A stretch of DNA of 64,000 nt from Prorocentrum cordatum (lineage: Eukaryota > Sar > Dinophyceae > Prorocentrales > Prorocentraceae), in NCBI GenBank assembly GCA_963575745.1, contig CAUYUJ010019886.1, positions 38,501-102,500 on the forward strand, written 5' to 3'. The notes under the pieces are model-generated. The model saw nothing but the letters and a program-made list of their open reading frames with translations, ran no database searches and was not told where the DNA came from. Made by a program: the position numbers and the translations under genes. Of this stretch, positions 52,770-63,794 are shown piece after piece. Each line of letters opens with the position of its first letter. Positions within the stretch are counted from its first letter, which is position 1.

Positions 52770-53396
52770 CGGTTCGGAGTCAAGCCCGCGCCGTTTTCCG
52801 TCTGGCGCTTTCGCGGGCGTCCGTGGCCCGATGGCAAGCGAGTGGCGTTCGGTTCCGATCCGCAACACGTTCTTGCACATGCCCCCGTCCCCATCTCGAG
52901 CCCATCGTCTGTGTGCGTCGGCGTTCTCGCTCCGAGCCGCTGCCGCCGCGGCAGGCGCGGCAGCAGCCGCGGCAGCAGCAGCAGCAGCAGCGGCAGCAGC
53001 AGCAGCGGCAGCATGCAGGCCGCGGGCGGCCCGCGGCGGGAGCCCCGCGCTCCGCGCGAGGCGCCGGGCCCGCCACCGATCGCGGCAGCAGCAGCGGCAG
53101 CCTGGACGAAGCCGCAGACGAGGCGCCTCACGAGGCCGCAGACTCCGCACGCGGGCGCCGCACGACGCGGCGCAGGCAGCTGCGGAAGGCCGCCCAGAGG
53201 CCAGGGGACAGCGGCCAGCGCGGCGGGGGGGCAGGTCGCCGTGGGAGCCGGCCTGGAGGCGGTGGGCCCCCCCTTCGCCGCGGCCGGTTGCCGCGCGCGG
53301 CGGGCAGGCTCGTCGCCCGGGGCTGGTGGTCTGGCGCCCGCGGGGTCGCTGACGAGGCAGGTCGGCCGGTATTGGGATGACCGTGGGGGTTTCTAA
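52767..53396 (+). pseudogene. probable retroposed mRNA copy downstream of the leader relic
   Basis: An open frame of 209 codons starts at the relic itself (ATG created by the mutated leader) and holds an imperfect (CAG/GCAGCAG)n region at 52950-53010. A second ATG at 53012 (GGCAGCATGCAGG) could be the original start after a leader and 5' untranslated region. The product would be rich in Ala, Gly, Pro and Arg; I recognise no domain. The end of the frame runs into the F12 element at 53375, so the copy is probably truncated by it. Confidence 0.4.
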
Positions 53397-53658
53397 GTGG
53401 ATAGGGAGATTACACGTGGATGCCAAGGTGGCTTATATCTGGCCCAACCTGGCTCAGAAGTGGGTTACAAGCGCCCCGAATGGCTCAGGGAGAGGTAACT
53501 CCGCGAAATGGGCGGAGCCCACTTAGCCCGGATCGTTCACCCCCCAAAGCTACTTAAGGCACTTGTAACCCACTTATAAGCCAGGTTGGGCCAGATATAA
53601 CCCACCTTGGCATCCATTTGTACCCCCCCTATCCACTTAATAACCCCCACGGTCATCC
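53375..53658 (+). mobile_element. F12 element with ~100-bp terminal inverted repeats
   Basis: 284 bp. The left arm (GGATGACCGTGGGGG, AAGTGGATAGGG, TGGATGCCAAGGTGG, ATATCTGGCCCAACCTGG, AAGTGGGTTACAAG) is mirrored almost completely by 53560-53658. Between the arms are about 85 bp of other sequence. No coding capacity; no clear target duplication. Confidence 0.88.
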
Positions 53659-54530
53659 ACGTAGGGCCTAGGCCTGCCTCGCGGCCGTGGGCTCTCTGGC
53701 GATGCCTGCGCGCCAGGTGGCCTTCCCGCTGGTGGTGCGGAAGTGGGCGGCCTGCGAGGCTGCGTGCTGTGGGCTTCCTCGGCGCTCGGCGCCCAGGCGC
53801 TCCAGAGTCCCCGCAGGCGGGGGCTGATTCTCCAGGCTCGGCGTCGAAACCCGTAACAGACGAGCCCCAGCCCTGATCAGGTTCGACAGCGGCTGCCAGT
53901 GGTCGCGCTGCCTCATGGCGCAGCCGTGCCCGCTGAGCCGCTCTTCGAAAGTGTCCATGGCGGTCGCGTCCGGCCCCATCCGCGAGAGGTGCTGCGCGGC
54001 ATTTGACAGGCTTCAATTCGGGCATTGCCCTGGCGAGCCGCTCGACCTCGTGAAATCTTTTCCGTCGATGTCTTCGCCCACGTCGGCGCCGCTCGTCTAC
54101 GTCTTCTTCCTGCGTGTAGTACTGCTGGCAGGGTATGGGGCATGACGTGCCAGCTCAATAAATTCATAAGTTTCACTCTTGCACTGCATTTTACCGGAGA
54201 TGTGCTCACCACTATCAATTTCCGCGGCATTTTATTCTTGCACGCTGAGTGACACACGCACTTTCATTTCTGATTGTCTGGTTTTTGCAGGCTGCCGACG
54301 CGTGGAGGTTTTCCCGGCCTGGCGCCGTGCCTCCACCCGAGCCGCCTATTCCAGCCAGGCGTGCGGTCGCCTCCTTTTCCTCCTCGTCCTCTCCCTCCCG
54401 TGCTCCTGCCTCTCCGTGAGCGGCGCCCATGCGCGGCCGTGGGTGGGTAATCGGCGCCCGCGTCGGCTGCAGACCCGCGCTCCCGCGGAGCCCTATCTTC
54501 CTCGCCTCATGCCCCGCCTCCCGCCGTGCA
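53659..54530. other. no recognised gene
   Basis: Mixed GC-rich sequence becoming AT-richer at 54140-54290. Open frames without recognisable domains. Confidence 0.35.
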
Positions 54531-54534
54531 ACCA

Positions 54535-54885
54535 TTCCCGTCGCAGTGCCACAGTGCCGACTGCCAGCTCGATCCAGCCAGCAGTGCCGACAGTCAGACC
54601 GAGCAGTCTCAGTGGTGCAACTTGCCGTCAGCCAGCAGTGCCGACGGTCCGCTTGGGCCAACCGCTGTGCGCCACAAAGTCTTGCAGTGCCAGCAGTGCA
54701 GTGCCGACTGCCACTTCGATCCGGCCAGCAGTACCAGCTGCCAGTTCGATCCGGCCAGCAGTGCCGACAGTCAGCTCGAGGCAGTCTCGGTTGTGTGACG
54801 CGACGTCAGCCAGCAGTCCCGACACTCCGCTTGGCGGGGCAGTCTTTGCGTGCCACAAAGCGTCGCAGTGCCAGCAGCGCATTGA
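54535..54885 (+). repeat. CAGCAGTGCCGAC minisatellite with a longer duplication
   Basis: CCAGCAGTGCCGAC-type units recur about ten times. A longer block (GCAGTCTC, GTCAGCCAGCAGT, CCGCTTGG, GCCACAAAG, GCAGTGCCAGCAG) at 54600-54700 is repeated at 54780-54880. Frames stay open on both strands. Confidence 0.8.
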
Positions 54886-55400
54886 CTACGTTTCTTTGAC
54901 CGCCAGTTTATTATGGTCTCTTGTTGGGCCAGCCGTTGTGGTTCACGTTTTTTTTGCATTGTGCAAACAGTCAGCTCGGTACCCAGTGCCGACTACCGAT
55001 CATCATATTTGACCCGATCCTTCCTCCCGCAGTCTTTTTCTGCTGCCATCATATTTGAACCGAGCCAGAGATTCTCGGTGATTTTTGCGTCCCGTGCAGG
55101 GCCGAACTAAGTGATTCTGCCGAGCAGGCAGCGCGACCAGAGAGTCGGCGATTGTGTCGAGCTATGCCTGAGGTCGGATTGGCATGGCGAGTAGTTCCTG
55201 AATGGCGTTCCGCTTAGGTTCCTTATTGGGTTAAAGAAAGTTCCATTGTCCATCATTTCGGTATCAGCGTGCTTTGCTCGGGTAGCAGTTCGTCGGCGAA
55301 CATTTGCCGCTGAACGGGCTCGCCTATTACTTGGAGGGCGCTCTGTGCTTGGCGAATCGGTTCGCCTGGCACCTATCTTTGAACCCCCTCGCTACTTGGA
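54886..55400. other. no recognised gene
   Basis: Mixed, AT-richer sequence with CATCATATTTGA repeated at about 55000 and 55048. Nothing recognisable. Confidence 0.4.
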
Positions 55401-55659
55401 GGAGGAGTAGGCGGGGAAGGGGAGGAGGGGGAGGAGGAGGAGCAGGAGGAGGAGGAGGAGGACCTCATCTCCGGGTGCTGGCTGTCTCCTGCACCCGTAC
55501 ACGGGCCTCAGGCGCCCCAAAGCGTTGGCGGTGATTTGCCGCAGCCTGAGCCCAGCGCCGACGTCATGTTCGTCACACTGCCCTTCGGTTGGAGAGGGCA
55601 TCCTGTTCAGAATCCTGGCATCCTATGACCAGAACACGGAAGGGGACCACCGCGAGGAG

Positions 55660-55783
55660 GAGAAAGAGAGAGAGAGAGAGAGAGAGCTGGACGGTTTCCC
55701 CTGGGGCCGTAGGCGACCCGAGAAGGGGAGGGCGAGGAGGGGGAGGGGGAGGAGGAGGAGGAGGAGGAGGAGGGGGAGGGAAA

Positions 55784-55814
<31 letters not shown>

Positions 55815-55960
55815 GAGGAGGAGGAGGAGGAGGAGGAGGAGGAGGAGGACGAGGAGGAGGAGGAGGAGGAGGAGGAGGAGGAGGACGAGGAGGAGGAGGA
55901 GGAGGAGGGAAACACCGCGACGAGGAGAGAGAAAGAGAGAGAGAGAGAGAGACAAAAAAA
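55660..55960 (+). repeat. (GA)n and (GAG)n purine tracts
   Basis: (GA)n at about 55664-55688, long (GAG)n at 55735-55910, (GA)n again at 55920-55950. It is preceded by GGCCGTAGGCGACCC, as is the 37.9 kb tract. Confidence 0.9.
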
Positions 55961-57460
55961 ACGCAACGAGTCGGACGAAGAGTTCCTCCGCGAGCGGAGG
56001 GTACCAGCGCCTCTTGCCCGCACCTCCTTGGCGGGAGGGGCCGCATGCAGATGGCAGGCGTGGCGAGACAAGTCCCCCCCCGGCGTGGTCGAGCAGGGGA
56101 CCCCGACTGGGGCAAGTCTGCGGGTTGTGGTGGTGACCGTTTTTTTACAGAAAGTGTTTGGCCGATCGGCGCGGGCCCTCGCACCCACCCTCCCCCTCAT
56201 GGAGTGGATCTTGGCTGTTGTGGGGCGCCTGTTTCGAGCAGGTGGAGGCTCCCCCGCAGGACGCGCTGTTGCAAACAGTCGGATCAGGAAACGCTCGCGG
56301 GATCAGGGTGTTGGCGCCCCGCCTGCACTCTAGACGCTGAAAAGAGACTCCGGCTTCTAGCCCGCTTCGGCACGCGCGCCACGGAGCTTAGTGAAATGAA
56401 GGCACCGCCGTGGGCGCCCCCACCGGCAGCCCGGTGCAGGGACCACGGAGGTAGTTGCCAGGAGCTCACGCAGGGCACGAAGTATGAAAGGAAAGAGGTG
56501 GCTAGCACTGGTGCGCTACCGGTGAGCGGCAAGTCGCCGATGGAGGCGTTCTGGGAGTGGCCCCAAGGAGGGCGGGTGCGCTGAAGGCTTATTGGGGGTC
56601 GTTCCAGGCGGATTGTGCTTTTTGAGAACCTGTCGAGAAGGGGTCTGGACTGTTTCCGGATGTTACTCAGCGTAAGTGCGAAGCTGGAGGCACGTTGGTG
56701 AAATGCCGTGGTACTAGCGGTGATCGCGGCTTCACGATCCTGCGGGTGATGTATGTGGCCTGGCCGAAGCGAGGCGCTGCGTGAGGCCGCTTCTCGGGTC
56801 GGTTGGCTGCACTGGGGCTGAACGGGCGCTTAGCCGTCGGTCCCCGTTCCCTGGTGGGGCGGGGGATATGCCTGATGGCAGGGGGGGCGGGTGATTGCGT
56901 AGGGGGGGGGCGGGGGCGCCTCAGCACTGGCCAGCCCAGTGGGTTGGGGCGACGGCGTTGGCCCACCGGGCCCAGTCCGCGACCCCTCGCCTACCAAGCG
57001 CAGAGCCTCCCCCGTGTGGATAGCGCTGCTGGCGCCGACGTTGCCTGGGGTGTGGCTGTCTGCGTCGGGGGGGGGGACAGTGCCCGTACTGACTCCCGCG
57101 TGGTCGATGTCAGCGTTCTGCTGCGCAGGTCGCAGTGCATCGCGTGCGGTGGGGTCCTGGTGGACCTCCGCCTCCTGGGTCTTTGCCGTCACGTGCTTGG
57201 TTGGGCGCGGGGGCGGACCGTCGTCGTCCGCGTCGCGGCCATCGCTGTCGTGGCAGCCTGGCGCGCGGGGGGCGTCGCCATCGTCGTTTTCGAGGGCCCC
57301 GCCCTGTCCGAGCGGATCCTCATCTTCACCTTCAAAGGTTGTCTGGAGGGCTGTCCCATGGATCATCGCGCTCATCATGAATACCCTGGCCATGGCGGGC
57401 ACTGGGATTGGGGTGGGTCGCCGCTTGGGTCTGGTGGCTTGCCCCCGCCGCCCCCGCGTT
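55961..57460. other. no recognised gene
   Basis: GC-rich sequence with long frames on both strands produced by composition. It may include the far end of the decayed minus-strand LINE, but I could not identify motifs here. Confidence 0.35.
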
Positions 57461-57464
57461 GAGT

Positions 57465-57590
57465 CCTCCTCCTCCTCCTCCTCCTCCTCCTCCTCCTCCT
57501 CCTCCCCCTCCTCCTCCTCCTCCTCCTCCTCCTCCTCCTCCTCCTCCTCCCCCTTCTCATCCTCCTCCTCCCCCTCCTCCTCCTGGGCTT
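57465..57590 (+). repeat. (TCC)n microsatellite
   Basis: About 120 bases of TCC triplets. It could be the tail of the minus-strand LINE relic if read as (GGA)n on the minus strand. Confidence 0.95.
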
Positions 57591-57649
57591 CGCCCGATGG
57601 AGCTCTGACCTGGAGTATCTCGCTCGTCTGTCTGGGAGCGGGGGGGCGC

Positions 57650-60260
57650 GGTGGCGGCGCTCGTATTTGGCAGCCGCAACGCTGCGAAGGACGGCCGCGA
57701 ACTGATGTCTCCACCTGGCCGCGTCGATCACGTCCTGTGGCATGGAGTGTACGCGGGCTCCCGCTGTAGCCAGCTCGTCGGCGTCACGGTTGAAGGCTTC
57801 TGCGATTGGTACGACGCGTTTTTCGTTGACCCCTTGCTCCTCGAGCTTGCTTTCGTCTCTTTGAACCTTAAGAACATGCCGGGTTTGGCGCGGACCACTC
57901 GGTGGATTCGATGCCAGAGGTCGGCCTGCGAGCCTGTGGCTTGCGGGGAGGGGGGGTCCGTCGAGGTGAACCTCGAACGTGTCGACGACGGCTTGGTTGT
58001 CGACGACGTCGCGGATGCGTCTCTCAGCCGCGGCGGTGAAGTGCAGGAGCGCGGGGATTTCAGCGCGTTGTGCCTGTGCTGACTCTGCAAGGCCGTGGAC
58101 TCGGGCGGAGTGGCTCAGCCTGTGCCTCGTCCGCAATGCACGCCGGACCCGGCCTTCGGCAAGGAAGTGATGTGCGTGGTGCGAGCACGCGCCGTCGGCA
58201 GCTGTGCAGGCCCACCTGGCCCCCGTGGATGGGCCGGCGCGTTCTTCAAAGCGGTCCTCATCCTGGCCTTCGGGCGCCGGTCTGGGGATGGGCTGCGGGA
58301 GTTCGTCACGGGCGAGCGCCCTCGTCGCGGAGCCCACGACGCCGGGCCAGCCGCGGGAGGTCTCTCCACTGAGCTTCCGAGATCATGGTGGCCAGGGCCA
58401 TACTTTTCGTCAGCAGAGGGCGGGCGCCCCCCGGCGGCGTGCCCCCGCGCCCCCTCTCCTCGATTGTGCCACCGCCGCAGTGGGGGCGGTCGGCCGAGAC
58501 GCCAGCCCATGCTTGTCCTCGCAGCGCGCGGTCGCGCCCGCAGGGGTGGTTTCACGGGACACCGAGCTGCCACGCCGTGCCGTGCACTGGGCGATGCCGT
58601 TGGCTCTCTGGAGCAGGGCGTTGCGGAAGCAGTCAAGGCCATGCTCGACGGCCGCCACCGCGCCGAGGTCGCCTCCGGCGGCGGGGGCTCGGAGGAGGGC
58701 GCGCCTCTGCGATCTTGCGTGAACGCCCCGGTCCGAGGGCTCGGCCACGAGATGCGCGCGCCCCAGTCGCTGCGCCGCGCGCCGCAAGTTGGCCAGCCCC
58801 ACTCCAGTTGTCACCACCTACCAGACCCCCCCAACCCAACCCGAAGGCCTCAATTTGCCCTCCATTTCCAGTGGGGGTGGGGGTCGGGAAACGTTGAAAA
58901 AGCACATGGAACCCGTATCCCCCCCCCAACCCGAAATTCGGGTCAAATTCGGGTCTTCGGGTTGGGTTGAGGTGGTCTGGTAGGTAGTCAAGTTGGGCGC
59001 TGACGCGCGAGACTCTGCCTACGGGGCCGCGCCATGTGGGCAGCGTGCGCGCGGCCAAGGGCCGCTCCCGCGTCGGCGTGCAGACGAGTGCCCCGTGCGC
59101 GTCGGCCTGACCAGCCCGAGGAGGGCCTCGCGCTGCGCGATGGCCTCGGGTTCCAGGGCATGGCCCGGGGCGGCGAGGGCGCGCGCGGCCCGCCGAGATG
59201 TCCATGGTCGCCCTCGGCGGCGAAGGGCGGCGAACGGCGCCTGTTGCAGTGGCCCTTTTTGAAGTTTGGCGCCGGGCGCTCGGGTGCCAGCGCCAGCCGC
59301 GCGCGTGAGCGCCGCCGAGGGCTCGACGGAGCGGGCTCTCCCGCGGGCACCCGCGGTGGCCGGGGGGGGGGGTCCGGGCCCTCGGCCGCCGGCGCATCGG
59401 CGACGCAATTCCCAGCGAGCTCCACCCTGCGGCGAGCTTCGGGGGGTCGGCGGCCGAGGTCAAGGGCCTCCACCCGGTGGCGAATCTTTTCGTTGACTGC
59501 CAATCCCGCCGCTCTGCGCGGACATGAGGCGGTCGAGCAAGCTGGCGGCCTCCAGCAAGGCGTAAAGTTCACTTGCCGCGGGGCCGATGGAGTTGCCGTC
59601 GGCGACGAACGCGGCGCCGCTGGGGCGCGGCGCGCGCCTGCGCCGTCGTTCGGCCCATGCGCGCGCGATGGGTCCGATATCGTCCAGCGAGCAGGGGCCG
59701 CCCTGTCGGTGGCCGCTGGTGCGCGCCAGGGGCTTTGAGCAGGCTCCGCCCATGCGATGCATCGTCGGTGGTTGGCGTAGAACGTCCCCCTGACTTGGGC
59801 GATGCCAGGTGCCCCCCTCCCCCGCGTGGAGCGCGAGGTTGAGGCGCGCGCCCGTCGCGGGGTGGTCGAAACATGTGTGTCTGTCGGGCGACGCCCCCGC
59901 GAGCGGCTCGTTCAGGTGTCGGGCGTGCTTCGCCCGCGTGGCGAGCGTCGTGCCGACGCCGCTGATGGCAGCGCGCGGGGCTGCACCGAAGCTGCCCGGG
60001 CGGGCCCAGCGGGCTCGCTACGGCGTGAGGCTGCGGTGGGCTGGCGCCCCCCATTCGTGCATCCACATGGACATGGCGGAGCGGGGGCGTCAGTCCGTGG
60101 GCAGCTCTCTCCTGCCTCTGCGGAGGCGCGGTCCGGGGGCGCGAGGAGCGGTTCCCGCGCTCTCTCTGCGCGGCGCGTGGCTCTCAGCGCTTCGGCGAAC
60201 AAGCGCGCGGCCCCATCTGGGAGCGCCTGGGCCCCCTGCGTGGCCCAGCCATCCACGCCC
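57650..60260 (-). pseudogene. decayed LINE on the minus strand: reverse transcriptase and RNase H fragments
   Basis: Minus-strand pieces read in several frames. RNase H: DNQAVVDTFE (about 58001-57972), ADLWHRIHRVVRAKPG, then EEQGVNEK and FNRDADELATAGARVH (about 57794-57747). Reverse transcriptase: HRQGGPCSL (about 59711-59685), a worn form of RQGCPLSG, and FVADGNSIGP (about 59609-59580), a worn form of the FADD catalytic motif with one Asp lost, followed by a helical stretch as expected. Frames shift repeatedly and stops are common. The order agrees with a LINE read from about 60.3 kb toward 57.6 kb. An F3 element is nested at 58811-58989. Possible endonuclease remnants (GQEFDWDRGPL) near 61.75 kb are weaker. 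Confidence 0.5.
58811..58989 (+). mobile_element. F3 TIR element, copy 2, nested in the LINE relic
   Basis: 179 bp. TCACCACCTACCAGACC and CCAACCCAACCCGAAG on the left are mirrored by CTTCGGGTTGGGTTGAGG and GGTCTGGTAGGTAGTC on the right. Flanks CAGTTG and AAGTTG may be a worn target duplication. The interior CCCGAAATTCGGG palindrome is shared with copy 1. Confidence 0.82.
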
Positions 60261-61165
60261 CCCGCTCGGACAGCAGGGCGCAGGTGAAGTGGGTGATGGC
60301 TTGGTCGGCGGGGTCAGAGGGCCGGGGCAGGAGCAGGCTCGGGGAGGTCCTGGCGGTGCTGTGGTGCTCTGCCCCGAAGGCCCCTCGCGCGGGGGCGGCC
60401 TCGTCGGTCCTGGCCCCGACGTGATGGCGTCGCCCATGTAGTGGCCCCCAGGTGCCGTCGTGAGCTTGGGCGCGGCTGCACCGTCGGCGAGGAAGCTCTC
60501 CGGTCCGCGCTGGCGGATGCCGAGTCGGAGGGGGCGTCAGCGAGCGCATCTTCGCGGTTGATGGTGGGTCTGAGGGCCCAGCATTTTGTGTTGGTGTGCC
60601 TTGTGCGGGCAGGGTCTCGCCTTCGGGCCCTGCCTTTCTTCCCATGAGGGCTGGTCTGCTCGCCTGGTGACGCGCGGGGGGGGGCTCTGCGTGGCGCGCG
60701 TAGGTTTCAGGTGCTGGAGTTGTCGGCACCTGTGACCCGCTGGAGTTTGAGAATGCCACCATTCTCGGTGCGCATTCGGTTGCGCCACGCACCTGTATGG
60801 GCGACTCTTGTGCCCTGGCTGCGCCTTCGATGCTCAGCTTCGGTGGATGATGTGAGGTCACCCCGCTGAAGCTCGGTGGGCCCTGGTGCCACGCGCGTGG
60901 GAACTCTGGGAGGCAAGTCGGTCGACGCGGTTGGGCCAGCGTGTTGGCGGCCGTCCAGATGTGCTTGGCTTTGTCCCACGTTTTGCCATGGCTGGTGCCG
61001 TGCCTCGTCTGGCAGGCCTGGTGATTTACCGGAAGAGAAGAGCGTTGGCGGCGGCGCTCAGTTGACGTCAGAGCTTGTCACGTCCATCGTGAGCGTCGCT
61101 CGGTTCGCAGCCCCGCGGTGCGCGTCCATCATAGGGAGGGGCACTGCGTCTCGTTGGCACCGTGT
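60261..61165. other. no clearly recognised gene
   Basis: GC-rich sequence that may be the upstream part of the minus-strand LINE relic. I cannot identify motifs with confidence. Confidence 0.3.
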
Positions 61166-61172
61166 CTCGTTA

Positions 61173-61354
61173 CCCCTCGGTCGTTGAAAGTAACATGTGT
61201 GGACTCCCAGATCCCAAGCCAGTTTAGCCGCCTTCCTACTTCGAGGGTCGACTGGTTTCCTTCTTTCCTTCCTCCTCAGGAGGCGGGCGGAAGCCCAATC
61301 TGCTCCCAACGCCTTCCTACTTTATGCTTCTACCCACTTCTTCCGACCAACGGG
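61173..61354 (+). mobile_element. F7 TIR element, copy 2
   Basis: 182 bp, similar throughout to 50335-50517 (CTCGGTCGTTGAAAGTA, GCCGCCTTCCTACTTCG, GGAGGCGGGCGGAAGCCC, ACGCCTTCCTACTT, CTTCTTCCGACCAACGGG). Target duplication not evident. Confidence 0.8.
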
Positions 61355-61543
61355 TCGTGCTCTAATTATGTGGTTTGCCCTGATGGCCTCGGGGGGCAGC
61401 GCGCACGAGCTCGAGGCGGAAGTCGTGCGCTGCTCGGCTGGCGAGCTCGGACATCAGCTCAACGTCGTGGGCGCGGTCGGCCCTCAGCCTCCTTGCGTGC
61501 GCGTTCGGCCTCCAGCATGCGCGATCAGCCTTCAGCATTGGCG

Positions 61544-61695
61544 TTGAGTCGGGCGTGTCCCTTTGCAGGAGGAGTATTCAAACATAGTTTCAAAAAAATG
61601 GGGACGAATGTTCTACTATGTTTGATGATTGTTGAATATTGCTTGACTACATGTTTCTTTGAACAATCCGCCAGTAGGGGGACATGCCCGACCTC
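61544..61695 (+). mobile_element. F4 MITE, copy 5
   Basis: 152 bp, TTGAGTCGGGCGTGTCCC to GGGACATGCCCGACCTCA. AT-rich interior, GCAGGAGGAGTATTC at the left as in copy 2. No clear 8-bp duplication. Confidence 0.82.
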
Positions 61696-62420
61696 AGTCT
61701 AGCGTTGGTGTTGGCGAAGGCGTCGTCGATGAACGTCCTTTCTGTTCACAAGGGCCCGCGGTCCCAGTCGAACTCTTGCCCATACGTACAGGGGTGCTGG
61801 TTGGGGAAACCCGTGGCAGCGCTTGCCCATCCGGGCGTGAGGATGTGGGTGAGGAAGGCTTGGTGGCAAACTGCTTCCGTCCATCGACGGTGGGGTCGTC
61901 GGGTCGACGAGTGCCCACTGGGCGGCGATGCATGCGCCTCCGTGTTTGGCAGCGGTGGCTCGTGCTCCATGGTCAGTCCTTCCGCCGTGCCCTTTGCGGA
62001 GGACGTAGTCGTCCTTGGTGCATCGCCTCCAAGCGGGTCTCCAGGCTCCGTGGTCTGGTGAGCGGATGCAGCTGTCGAGCGCGTGGAATCTCGCCGCTGG
62101 GTGCCTGGTCTTTTAGAGAGCAAGCATGAGGGCGCTATCGTCTGCAGTGGTTCCGTAGTTTGGTGAGGGCGTCCCAGTTCGCATCGAGGCTGGTGACAGT
62201 GGCGCTGACCAGGTGGGCGGCCTGTGGCCCGCGCCCGTCGGTGGAGCTGGGGCCGCTCCTGGCATGGCGGCAGCGTCGGCAAGGGGTTGTCAGGGCGCGG
62301 GCCGAGGTCCAAGAGGGTTCCTTCGGACTGGGACAGAACATAAGCGAGTTGTCCAAAAAGGCGTCTGGGGGAGCTTAATCCATGAAGTAAAGCAGTCACG
62401 ACAGCGACTCCTGCCGTCCT
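61696..62420. other. no clearly recognised gene
   Basis: A minus-strand frame of 243 codons is open here. Its end (GQEFDWDRGPL) faintly resembles an endonuclease GDFN region, possibly the 5' part of the minus-strand LINE relic. Unsupported otherwise. Confidence 0.3.
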
Positions 62421-62427
62421 CTTCTCT

Positions 62428-62624
62428 AGGCCTCCTAGATGGGGTCGGAGTAGATGGGTCTGAGAATCGCTCCGCATCGCCGATGCATCGGGGATGCGGC
62501 TCGATGTGGGGCCCAGTTTTCTCCACGCCGACGGGCCCGATGTATCGCCGATGTCGCCAGTGCATCGCCGACGATGCGGCGAGCTCCGTCGACCCCATCT
62601 GCTCGGACCCCATCCAGGAGGCCT
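62428..62624 (+). mobile_element. F2 fold-back element, copy 3
   Basis: 197 bp with AGGCCTCCTAGATGGGGTC at the left and its inverted counterpart GACCCCATCCAGGAGGCCT at the right, plus inner CATCGCCGATGCATCG palindromes. Confidence 0.82.
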
Positions 62625-62790
62625 CTATCTTCTTCGTGAGGGAACGGGGGGGGGAGGGGGTGAACATTGCAACTGCGGCGGTGGCCTCGCTGGCGGCGGC
62701 GGCCGCCCCGCCCTCCCTCCCAGCAGCGGTGACGGCGGCGAGCGCGGTCATGCATTCTCGCTCGAGCGCAGCGCCGCTCGCGCGCTGCTC

Positions 62791-62994
62791 TCGAAGAAGA
62801 ACAACTGCATAAACACAAACTTTTGCCGGTCCGCGAGGATTTCTTGGATCTGCGTTGGTTCCCCCTGACGGCGCCTCCGGCGCCGCTCCTGGCGCGCTTC
62901 GCGCGCCAGGGAGGGGGCTCCAGCTCAGATCCAAGAAGTCCGTGCGGACCGGCAAAGGTTTACCGTTGTGCCGCTTGTTGTCCCTCGATGCTCA
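62791..62994 (+). mobile_element. F1 element, copy 5
   Basis: 204 bp starting TCGAAGAAGAACAAC and ending CTCGATGCTCAG. It has the full family architecture: outer arms TTTGCCGGTCCGCG and CGGACCGGCAAA; inner arms GGATTTCTTGGATCTGCG and CAGATCCAAGAAGTCCG; two hairpins CGGCGCCTCCGGCGCCG and CTGGCGCGCTTCGCGCGCCAG. Like copy 1 it ends in a CAG that could be a splice acceptor. The left edge CTGCTC|TCGAAG resembles the donor side of copy 1, without the G|GT. Confidence 0.82.
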
Positions 62995-63264
62995 GATCCT
63001 GCGGCCGTCGCAGCCGCGGCCTCCGTCTCTCAGCGCTTCGTGGGTCCTCGCCGTTGTCCAGCTTGACGTTGGGGTTGCTGGGGTGGCAGTGCTCGTCTGG
63101 GTCGAAGCCGGGGCGCTCTTCACCGCAGTTGGCTGCTGCCCTTGGCGTTGCGGATCTTGGTGAATCGCCCGCCGTTTGGAGGCCGCGCGGTGTGGTCCTT
63201 TCCGTCTTTCGGACGGGCAGGAGGGAGGTCTTGGTGGCCCCTCCATTGGCCATCTGGCCGGGGA

Positions 63265-63350
63265 GAGAGAGAGAGAGAGAGAGAGAAAAAAAAAAGAGAT
63301 AGAGAGAGAGAGAAGGGGAGGAGAAAACGAGAGGGAGAGAGAGAGAGAGA
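63265..63350 (+). repeat. (GA)n microsatellite, two blocks
   Basis: GA dinucleotide blocks at 63265-63283 and about 63303-63350, with an A-run between them. Confidence 0.9.
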
Positions 63351-63794
63351 CCGGCCGAGCCACAGACTGCCACTCTGGGTCGCCGCTCCCGGCTCGCTCC
63401 TGTGCCTGCTGTTCTCGACGCCTCCTTTTGTTCCTCCCGCCAGCCCTTCCATTCTCCTCCGGCCCCGCCGCGTCAGGAGGAGGAGGAGGAGGAGAAGGAG
63501 GACTGACGCTACGGGCCGTGGCGCCGAGCAGCCTGGTCAAGAAAAAGGAGAAGGAGGAGGAGAGGAAGGAGCAGCATGGATCCATGCAAACAGAGCGTTC
63601 ACACCTACGGGAGGGCTGGGAGAACCACTGACAACGCCAGAGTCCTCCCTCCTCAGAGGTGCCCCGGAAGCTGTTCCGGAGGCACGAAGAGCGGGTTCGT
63701 CGCGGGTGGTCCGTCTCTCCCGGCTCCTGTTCGGCCCATCTGTTTGCGTTTGCCCCCCTCTCCCTCTTTCAAGCAGTGGCGAAGCGTCCCGGCT

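Noticed and set aside
56939-57769. Long plus-strand frame opposite the RNase H fragments
   Set aside because: GC-rich composition keeps both strands open. The minus strand shows recognisable RNase H motifs while the plus strand shows none.
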